Source: Myxococcales bacterium (lineage in GTDB: Bacteria; Myxococcota; Polyangia; Polyangiales; Polyangiaceae). Taken from it: a DNA stretch of 15,725 nt. The stretch is from NCBI GenBank assembly GCA_020430865.1, contig JAGQIY010000806.1:1-15725 (forward strand), read 5' to 3'. The first letter of the stretch is position 1. Each line of letters opens with the position of its first letter. The position numbers and the translations under genes were made by a program. Below the pieces are notes generated by a model. That model had not been told where the DNA came from and searched no databases. It saw nothing but the letters and a program-made list of their open reading frames with translations. Of this stretch, positions 1-5,472 are shown one piece after another.

Positions 1-120
1 CGAGTGATCCTCACGGTAACGATCCGTGGGGGCGGGTTCGAGCCCAAGATGCGTTACAAGACGGACCTCGAGGGCGGCGCGATCCTGTACGTCGACTTCC
101 CCAGACGCTGGCAGAAGTAG
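1..120 (+). CDS. C-terminal fragment of an unrecognised protein
   Basis: This is the last 39 codons of a gene that begins before the window; the frame is open from base 1 and stops at TAG 118-120. Nearly every codon ends in G or C, as in the other genes here, which supports real coding. The tail reads as a basic/aromatic beta-like end (…AILYVDFPRRWQK). I do not recognise a family and too little is present to assign a function. A hairpin follows at 186-221. The neighbouring unit on the other strand is a T6SS effector/immunity pair, so a T6SS-related product is possible, but nothing in these residues shows it. Confidence 0.6.
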   Translation, partial: RVILTVTIRGGGFEPKMRYKTDLEGGAILYVDFPRRWQK

Positions 121-185
121 GTGGCGCATCCTCGCTTCGTGGGGTCTTGCGCGAGCGAGGGTGCTCAATCCGCGCGGATCAGCAC

Positions 186-221
186 GCAGGCTGCTGGAGA
201 AGCAGGTCTTCAGCAGCCTGC
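186..221 (+). terminator. Strong hairpin after the first plus-strand gene
   Basis: Bases 186-200 pair with 207-221 to form a 15-bp stem with a single G-U pair and a 6-base loop. It lies 66 bases after the stop of the plus-strand fragment, in the gap between convergent genes. No clean T-run follows, only scattered T residues at 230-250. It is therefore either an imperfect intrinsic terminator or an mRNA 3'-end stabiliser. The pairing is certain on paper; the role is inferred. Confidence 0.5.
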
Positions 222-255
222 AGGTGCAGTCTGTTCGGCTGTTCTCTTGGGGGTG

Positions 256-274
256 AGCAAGCGCCGCGCTTGCT
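256..274 (-). terminator. Hairpin after the minus-strand immunity gene
   Basis: An 8-bp perfect stem (256-263 with 267-274) closes a 3-base loop 12 bases beyond the stop of the minus-strand gene at 287. Read on the minus strand it follows the effector/immunity unit, so a transcription end is likely. No T-tract follows; the downstream sequence is C/A-rich. The position and tight loop favour a terminator role, but this is inference. Confidence 0.4.
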
Positions 275-286
275 ACGAGGCCGGCG

Positions 287-592
287 TCAGGGCAATCGGT
301 TCCAGCTCACCCGGAAGCCATAGTCGAGCTCCTTGAGCCAGGTGGCGTACTCGGGGTCGGTCTCCTCGAAGTTCTTCACCGCGATTGGCCCGATCGTGAC
401 TCGATCTGCCTCCTGAGGTGTCGGCGATCGCGAGCCCTTGGTGCATTGCTCCATGAAGTCGAGCTGCTTCTTGATCAGCCGAGGCAGGTCCCACTGCGGG
501 GCCTCCTTGATCATGTCGTCCGTGCGCTTCTGGGCGTCCTGGAGCATGAAGCGCCAGGTCAGCTTGCTCTGAATGATGTTGGGCTTGACCAT
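287..592 (-). CDS. Tsi6-like T6SS immunity protein
   Basis: A 101-residue acidic/basic cytosolic protein with no signal peptide, encoded 21 bases after the effector stop, so cotranscribed with it. Residues 67-80 (IGPIAVKNFEETDP), continuing to about residue 91, match the conserved core I recall for the Tsi6 immunity family (a G-x-IAV-[RK]-x-x-[ED]-[ED]-TDP pattern followed by a hydrophobic helix). Tsi6 proteins are about 90-100 residues long and bind and block the NAD(P)+-glycohydrolase toxin Tse6. The upstream partner carries a Tse6-like toxin domain, so context and motif agree. The ATG start at 592 has no clear ribosome binding site, which is compatible with coupling to the upstream gene. 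The family match is from memory, not a search; an unrelated small immunity protein is the alternative. Confidence 0.75.
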   Translation of the reverse strand: MVKPNIIQSKLTWRFMLQDAQKRTDDMIKEAPQWDLPRLIKKQLDFMEQCTKGSRSPTPQEADRVTIGPIAVKNFEETDPEYATWLKELDYGFRVSWNRLP

Positions 593-613
593 GTGAGTGC
601 TGGGCAGGGAGCG

Positions 614-1669
614 CTAGTTTCGCGTGATTCCGCCCTGGTTTCCGTTGTCGCGTTGAATGAACGTTTGCTGTCCGCCGCCAGGAGTGTCGACTGGGTTCTG
701 GCTGTCGGACCAGGTATCCGTGACGGGCGCCGCCGTGCTCTGCAGACCACTTGCCGGCTGATCTGCGGAGGCGGTGTAGGAGCGCGGCTCGCGGGGGACG
801 ACCCCGTCGTCGGTGCGCACGTTCTCGTTGATGCCGAGCGCCGCAGGCGGCGTGTTCGGATCGGTGGCGAAATACTGACCGTCGCCGCCGCCCGGCCAGG
901 CGTGCTGGTAGAGCTGGTCGCCGTTCGGTCCGCCACCGCTAGGGGGAATGGTGACCGCCTGCACGGGCTGGTTCAGATCGATGCCGCGTACGTTCGACGC
1001 GATGTCAGCCTGGCTCATGTTGGGGCAGTTCTCTGCGTAGTAGGCCTCCGCAAGCTTTTGCCGTGCGGCAACCTGCTCTGGGCTGTTGCCCGGCGCAGCG
1101 GCCAACGCTGCTTCTTCGCGACTGACACCTGCCGGGGGCGGTGCCGCTGCCGCGTTGCTGCCTCCTCCGCCGCTTCCGCCGCCACCCGAGGGGCCCTGGT
1201 TGCTCGGGCCTCCGGGACCGCCAGCGCTCCCGCCGCCGCCACCACCACCACCGGCGCCACCGCCAGCGCCGCTCGCCGAGCCGCCAGCGCCCACGGTGAT
1301 GCCCTTGTTCATCTGGCCCGGGCTGCCAGTGATGCCGGCCATCCCAAGCTCGATGAGCACGGTGGGCGCGCCCATGATGGGGAACGTCGGGCCGCTGGTG
1401 TTGAGGCTGAGGGTCTCCTTCAGCGTGCCCGGCTCGTTGCCGTGGCATTTGCTCATGACGGAGCCTACCGTCATCACGTCCGCACCTTCGATCTTGGTGC
1501 GCATCGCCTGGTCGGTGATGCCCTCGGAGACCATGCCCGTGGTCGGGTAGGGCAGGGGTAGCGGGCTCGGCGCCGCCGGGGTCGTACACACGCTCACGGC
1601 GCAGCCGACGCAGTTGTGGTTCGACTTCTTCGTGACGCAGTCGGTCTTGCAGGCTGTTACCTTGCCCAT
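614..1669 (-). CDS. DUF4150 (PAAR-like) effector with Tse6-like toxin domain
   Basis: A 351-residue three-part protein. Residues 1-125 look like a DUF4150/PAAR-like domain, which caps the T6SS spike: a Cys-rich start (C7, C11, C20, C23, C28), PLPYPTTGM at 38-46 and GNEPGT at 77-82. Residues about 128-180 are a Gly/Ser/Ala/Pro hinge with a run of eight Gly. Residues about 200-351 resemble the Tse6 toxin (polymorphic toxin type 46), which hydrolyses NAD+ and NADP+: VRGIDLNQPVQAV (227-239), QYFATDP (265-271), LGI (278-280), GLQSTAA (308-314), DTW (318-320) and GGGQQTF (331-337). No transmembrane helix is visible, unlike Tse6 itself. The start at 1669 is supported by GGGGGAGG just upstream on the minus strand. 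A Tsi6-like gene follows by 21 bases, which supports the toxin call. Activity is inferred, not shown. Confidence 0.8.
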   Translation of the reverse strand: MGKVTACKTDCVTKKSNHNCVGCAVSVCTTPAAPSPLPLPYPTTGMVSEGITDQAMRTKIEGADVMTVGSVMSKCHGNEPGTLKETLSLNTSGPTFPIMGAPTVLIELGMAGITGSPGQMNKGITVGAGGSASGAGGGAGGGGGGGGSAGGPGGPSNQGPSGGGGSGGGGSNAAAAPPPAGVSREEAALAAAPGNSPEQVAARQKLAEAYYAENCPNMSQADIASNVRGIDLNQPVQAVTIPPSGGGPNGDQLYQHAWPGGGDGQYFATDPNTPPAALGINENVRTDDGVVPREPRSYTASADQPASGLQSTAAPVTDTWSDSQNPVDTPGGGQQTFIQRDNGNQGGITRN

Positions 1670-1731
1670 GGCCTCCCCCAGAAGGTACCAAGGATCGCCG
1701 TGCTCGGTAGCCCTGTTGGGCGCGCCTTGGA

Positions 1732-1737
1732 TATAGT
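1732..1737 (+). promoter_or_regulatory. Candidate -10 element (TATAGT) for the two-module gene
   Basis: TATAGT matches the -10 consensus at five of six bases and lies 7 bases before the proposed GTG start at 1745. No good -35 element is visible at the right distance. If functional, transcription would begin at or next to the start codon, giving a leaderless mRNA, which fits the lack of a ribosome binding site. The region also separates this gene from the divergent effector gene (ATG at 1669). Confidence 0.35.
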
Positions 1738-1744
1738 TCCCGCC

Positions 1745-2755
1745 GTGTCGAGTGTGCTGTCGCTTGAGAAATTCGCCGCCGTGTCAGCGCGGCTCGATGC
1801 CGGCATGCCTAGAGACGCCGTGCTGAGGGACGCAGGTCTCAGCCAGCAGCAGTGGGAAGAAGAACTCGTCACGTGGCTGTCTCATCTCTCCGAGCAGATT
1901 CAGCGCCAGAACTATGAACTCTATCAGCGGTATACGCAGTGGTTCCTGCAAAACCGCCTTGAAGCCGAGCGCCAGCTCGGTTTGCAGTCCGCTCCACAGG
2001 TCGCGGCGCCCCGCGAGGCACGGCGCAACGAGGCCGGGGACTGGGAATATCTGCGCTGGCAACAGCAACAGAGTCCTGCTCAGGTTCAGCCGAGTGCGCC
2101 CGCGCCGCCAGCGCTGGTGCAGCCCCCGCCCGTCGTGAGTTCCTCCGGCGAGGTGCCCCCGCTGCCGGCGGTGGCTTCCGGCATTCCTCCCATGCCGTCC
2201 TATGCGCCGGCCGTGCCACCGATGCCGACGATTTCTGGCGTTCCGCCGATGCCAAACGCTGCGGCGCCAGCATCCGCTCCTGCTCCAGCGCCTGCGCCGA
2301 GCGTCGAGAGCGTGCCTCCCTTGCCGTCGGGCGTCGCGCCACCGCCACTGATCTCACCGGTACCTGCCTCGGGTCCAGCCGTCGAGCCGCCGATGATTGG
2401 AGGCGTTTCCGCGCCCGGAATTGCCGCGCCGCCCGCTGTGCCGAGCTCGGGCGGCTTCTTCGTCTCTCAACCCCCTTCGGTTTCCCCAGCCGCGCCTCCT
2501 TCCACCGCTCCGGCGCCGAGCAGCGTTCCGCAGCTCTCGCTGGGTGACTACGCCATGCTCGCTGCGGAGATCGTGGTGATGCCAGAACAAGTGGAGCGCG
2601 CGCTGGCGAAGTACGGGATCGGCGACCTCCAGGTCTGGCAGGCCATCCAGCAGAGCTGGGAGCAGCGTCTGAGGTCGGATGGCTACGAGATGGAGAACTA
2701 CCAGGAGCGCTTCGAGTCGGCGAAGCGCCACTGGCGAAGCGTCTACAAGCGCTGA
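1745..2755 (+). CDS. Two-module helical protein with long Pro/Ala-rich linker
   Basis: I do not recognise a named family. With the GTG start at 1745 it is 336 residues; the frame stays open upstream to 1616, but that would run into the divergent effector gene, so the shorter form is preferred (GTG 1754 is also possible). Residues about 5-75 form a helical module (LSLEKFAAVSARLD… with W38 and W45), and residues 264-336 carry a second related module (LSLGDYAMLAAEIV…). Between them, about 110-262 is a Pro/Ala/Ser linker holding five PP[ML]P motifs. Both modules also appear twice in the convergent neighbour at 2762-3220, so the two proteins probably act in the same process. No signal peptide or membrane segment is seen; likely cytosolic. 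T6SS relevance is by neighbourhood only. Confidence 0.75.
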   Translation: MSSVLSLEKFAAVSARLDAGMPRDAVLRDAGLSQQQWEEELVTWLSHLSEQIQRQNYELYQRYTQWFLQNRLEAERQLGLQSAPQVAAPREARRNEAGDWEYLRWQQQQSPAQVQPSAPAPPALVQPPPVVSSSGEVPPLPAVASGIPPMPSYAPAVPPMPTISGVPPMPNAAAPASAPAPAPAPSVESVPPLPSGVAPPPLISPVPASGPAVEPPMIGGVSAPGIAAPPAVPSSGGFFVSQPPSVSPAAPPSTAPAPSSVPQLSLGDYAMLAAEIVVMPEQVERALAKYGIGDLQVWQAIQQSWEQRLRSDGYEMENYQERFESAKRHWRSVYKR

Positions 2756-2761
2756 GCACCC

Positions 2762-3220
2762 TCAGTCTTGTGCGCTGCGACGCCGCGAGCTTCGCGGCTC
2801 GTTCAGCTTGGCTTGGAGTTCTTCCCGCACTTCGTCGCTCTCGAGGGAGCGTCGAGTCCAGTGAGCGTGTGCCTTGAGGTAGTCGTTGAGCGCGACGCGT
2901 TCCTCGGCCAGCACCTTGTGCAGCTCGCGCCCGCTCTGCACCTGGCGGAGGATCTCAACGTAGCGGTCGAGCGCGAGCTCCACGCCTGCCAGCTGCAGCT
3001 GTGTCTCGGTGAAGATCTGGGAGAAACGTGCCATCAGGGGACTGACCTGCTCTTCGTCCTCGGGGTCCTCGCCCAACCGGTCCTGCCAGTACTCATCCAC
3101 TTCCTCCCACTCGTCCTCGGAGAGCGCGTGCGTCTGCAGCAGAGACTCGCGCATCGAGTTGTCGGTCGCGAACTTGGCGAGCAGCCGGGCGTACGTGTCG
3201 AGGTCCAGCTTGGGCTCCAT
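2762..3220 (-). CDS. Small acidic protein with two copies of the shared helical module
   Basis: A 152-residue, strongly acidic, helix-rich cytosolic protein of unrecognised family. Residues 4-72 (LDLDTYARLLAKF…) and 82-141 (LALDRYVEILRQV…) are two divergent copies of the module found at both ends of the protein encoded at 1745-2755: an L-x-L-x-x-[YF] start, a short helix, a leucine-rich segment, then an aromatic-containing helix. The C-terminal tail is basic and Ser/Arg-rich (RSSRRRS). The gene converges on its neighbour with only 6 bases between the stops, leaving no room for a separate terminator. The ATG at 3220 lacks a ribosome binding site; a TTGTCA box on the minus strand (3257-3252) could be its -35 element but no convincing -10 follows. 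The function is unknown. Confidence 0.75.
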   Translation of the reverse strand: MEPKLDLDTYARLLAKFATDNSMRESLLQTHALSEDEWEEVDEYWQDRLGEDPEDEEQVSPLMARFSQIFTETQLQLAGVELALDRYVEILRQVQSGRELHKVLAEERVALNDYLKAHAHWTRRSLESDEVREELQAKLNEPRSSRRRSAQD

Positions 3221-3315
3221 GCTGGGCCGAGTCTGCCAGCGTCACGGGAGCTGACAAGGCGAAGCGCGGAGGGGAGGTGAGTCGCGACCGAGCACTCGTG
3301 GGGTCGGGGATGCCA

Positions 3316-3386
3316 AGGGCCCGCGAACGGGGCAGTCGATCGATGATCGCGGTCGAGGGCGATTGAAATCCCCGTTCGCGGGCCCT
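3316..3386. repeat. Perfect 17-bp inverted repeat in divergent intergenic region
   Basis: Bases 3316-3332 (AGGGCCCGCGAACGGGG) are the exact reverse complement of 3370-3386, separated by 37 bases. Each arm contains the smaller palindrome GGGCCC. The repeat lies between divergent start codons at 3220 and 3399. The right arm fills the spacer of a candidate promoter (TTGAAA 3363-3368 and TAGACA 3386-3391). It could be a regulator binding site, a hairpin in a leader RNA, or the ends of a very short inserted element. The symmetry is directly visible; the role is inferred. Confidence 0.8.
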
Positions 3387-3391
3387 AGACA
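3363..3391 (+). promoter_or_regulatory. Candidate sigma70-type promoter of the HEAT-repeat gene
   Basis: TTGAAA (3363-3368, five of six to the -35 consensus) and TAGACA (3386-3391, a poor -10) are separated by the ideal 17 bases. The right arm of the 17-bp inverted repeat occupies the spacer. Transcription would start within a base or two of the ATG at 3399. The -35 and spacing are good; the -10 is weak. Confidence 0.4.
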
Positions 3392-3398
3392 GGGGCTG

Positions 3399-5450
3399 AT
3401 GCGAGTCGGGATGGCCACGGCAGTCGAGCCCATCGAGGTCTGGCAACAGGAGCTGGACGCTGCGCTGGAGGTGCTGCGAACGCACGCTCGATTGATCGAG
3501 ACCGGCGCCCAGCCAGGACCTGACTTCGAAGCCTTGCGGGTGGACCTGGAAGCCACCCATCGTCACCTGCTGACCGCCTACGACCGGGAGGCAGATCCGG
3601 TGACCGAGCTCGTGGCCGCCAGAGGCTTCCTCGATCGTGCAACCGCCTCGTTGGTGGACCCGGCCCAGAGCGATCCCGTCCTGGCGGGGGTCGTTGATGG
3701 TTTCCGCAAGGCAAGCGTGCACCTCCAGCGCGCGGAAGAGCGCGTGCGCAGCCAGATCCACGTACCTCCGCCAGCGCCAGGAGACCAGCGAGCGAGCGTT
3801 CGCACGCCGCGACTGAATCGCCTGGCGCGCCAGCGCATCACGCCGCACTGGCGCTTCCCTCCCGCTCCGCCACCCGAGGTGACGGAGGCCCCCGCGGAGC
3901 CGCTGCCTCCGCCGAGGTCGTTCGAGGAGCTGGAGGCGAACCTCAGCACGCTTAAAGACCGCGCGGCAGCGCGCGCCGAGGCAGCGAAGGAACGAGCGAG
4001 CAAGCCCAAGAAGGAGCCCGTCGAGGCGCTGGAGCCGCCGGAGCCGCCGCCAGGCTTCGCGCGGGATCCTCTCCCCAGGCTGTCCAGCGCCGAGTTCGCT
4101 CAGCAGAACGCGCGGCTGTGTTTCGAAGAAGTGGCCATGGTCGGCATGGCGCGGCTCCCGATGTTGAACGAGCCGTGGCGCACGATGGAGACGTTCGACC
4201 AGCGCATGCTCAACTCCATCGACGCCATCATCGCTCTCGGGCCGAGCGCTCTCGAGCAACTCGAGGGGTGGGTCGTCGACTCGCCAGCGCCGGACGCGTT
4301 TCGCGTCTGGGCGATCACCATGATTCTCGGCTGCGTGGACGGGCGTGATGCCCTGGCCGCGGCTGAGCGCGCCTTCCACCGTGTCGCTCTCGCGGACGAC
4401 CAAGCCATCACCCAGTTCGGCCGCGCGCTGCAGCTGGTCCCTCATCGCGGTGTGGTACCGCTGGCGCGCAAGCTGTTGCGAAGTCCACAGCCAGCGAATC
4501 GCGGCTTGGGTGTGGAGGTGCTGGTCGCCCTGAACGCGATCACGCCGGAGGAGCTGGAGTGGGCTGCGTTCGCCGAACCTGAGCTGGTGACGCCAGCTCT
4601 CTTGCCCCTCGCACTGGCGGGGCATCCGCGCGTTCGAGACGCGGTGAACCACGCCTACGCACTGCCTGGCCCGGCGGTGCGACACGCGGTCTGGGAGGCC
4701 ATGGCCGCCTCGCAGGACCCACGCTTCACCTACACGCTCCACCAGGAGCTCGGGGGCGAGCTGCATGACGATGCCGTGCTGATGCTCGGCGCCCTGGGGG
4801 GGCAGCAGGAGGTCGAGCAGCTGTTCAAGTCGTTCAGCAGCCAGCCTCAACCCATCGTTGCGTCGGCGCTCGGCTGGGCAGGCGACGCAGCGCACATCGA
4901 GCCGCTGATGCAGACGCTCAAGGGCAAGGACGCGGAGCTGGCGCTCGCGGCGGCGTTCGCGCTGGAGCGAATCACCGCGGCCGGGCTGTTCGAGGAGGTC
5001 GAGGTGCCACCAGAGGAGCTGGAGGAGCCTGATGCTCCGGAGCCGATCACGGGGGACGAGCCAGAGCCGCTGGCCAAGCTGATCAGCGACCCGCGCGACA
5101 TGCCGGAGCCCGGCTCGCCAGACCTGATGAACTTCCCAACGGTGGAGTTCAACCGCTGGTACCGTTGGTGGAAGGAGAACGCCCAGCGGTTCGTGCCCGG
5201 TCAGCGTTTCCGCAGGGGAGTGCCGTACACACCTCTGGTCTCCTGGAACGAACTCGACGCAGCGCCATGCACGCCTGGGGAACGGCGCATGCTTCAGCGC
5301 GAGCTGATCTATCGCACCGGCAGCTTCGTGCCCTTCAGCGTGGAGTGGTTCGTGCCGCGTCAGGACGAGGCGCTGATCGCCTGGGAGTCACCCGCCCGGA
5401 GCGCCAGCACGCGCCCTGGGGCCTGGACCGTGCCGTCGCGGCGCTCGTGA
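3399..5450 (+). CDS. HEAT-repeat protein resembling TIGR02270 family
   Basis: A 683-residue protein from ATG 3399; a TTG at 3363 in the same frame would place the start inside the inverted repeat, and ATG 3411 is an alternative. Residues 1-130 are helical. About 165-230 is a Pro-rich and then charged linker. About 234-530 is a run of Ala/Leu-rich helical pairs of HEAT type, including VLMLGALGGQQEVEQL (about 458-475) and IVASALGWAGDAAHIEPL (about 485-505). An acidic linker follows (about 530-560), then a C-terminal domain with NRWYRWW at about 580. The overall pattern resembles TIGR02270-type proteins found in T6SS gene neighbourhoods; this is from memory and moderate. HEAT arrays usually bind proteins, so a scaffold or adaptor is likely. 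It stops 22 bases before the convergent TPR gene. It has no signal peptide. Confidence 0.7.
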   Translation: MRVGMATAVEPIEVWQQELDAALEVLRTHARLIETGAQPGPDFEALRVDLEATHRHLLTAYDREADPVTELVAARGFLDRATASLVDPAQSDPVLAGVVDGFRKASVHLQRAEERVRSQIHVPPPAPGDQRASVRTPRLNRLARQRITPHWRFPPAPPPEVTEAPAEPLPPPRSFEELEANLSTLKDRAAARAEAAKERASKPKKEPVEALEPPEPPPGFARDPLPRLSSAEFAQQNARLCFEEVAMVGMARLPMLNEPWRTMETFDQRMLNSIDAIIALGPSALEQLEGWVVDSPAPDAFRVWAITMILGCVDGRDALAAAERAFHRVALADDQAITQFGRALQLVPHRGVVPLARKLLRSPQPANRGLGVEVLVALNAITPEELEWAAFAEPELVTPALLPLALAGHPRVRDAVNHAYALPGPAVRHAVWEAMAASQDPRFTYTLHQELGGELHDDAVLMLGALGGQQEVEQLFKSFSSQPQPIVASALGWAGDAAHIEPLMQTLKGKDAELALAAAFALERITAAGLFEEVEVPPEELEEPDAPEPITGDEPEPLAKLISDPRDMPEPGSPDLMNFPTVEFNRWYRWWKENAQRFVPGQRFRRGVPYTPLVSWNELDAAPCTPGERRMLQRELIYRTGSFVPFSVEWFVPRQDEALIAWESPARSASTRPGAWTVPSRRS

Positions 5451-5472
5451 TCGAGGCCGTCCGGCGACTGCG

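Noticed and set aside
446..1561. 371-residue open frame on the plus strand
   Set aside because: It overlaps the effector and immunity genes antisense. Its product is Arg/Ala/Val-rich with no motif, typical of a shadow frame in high-GC DNA.
3093..4895. 600-residue open frame on the minus strand
   Set aside because: It runs antisense through the HEAT-repeat gene and across the inverted repeat and the acidic module gene. The composition is Arg/Leu/Gln-rich without domains.
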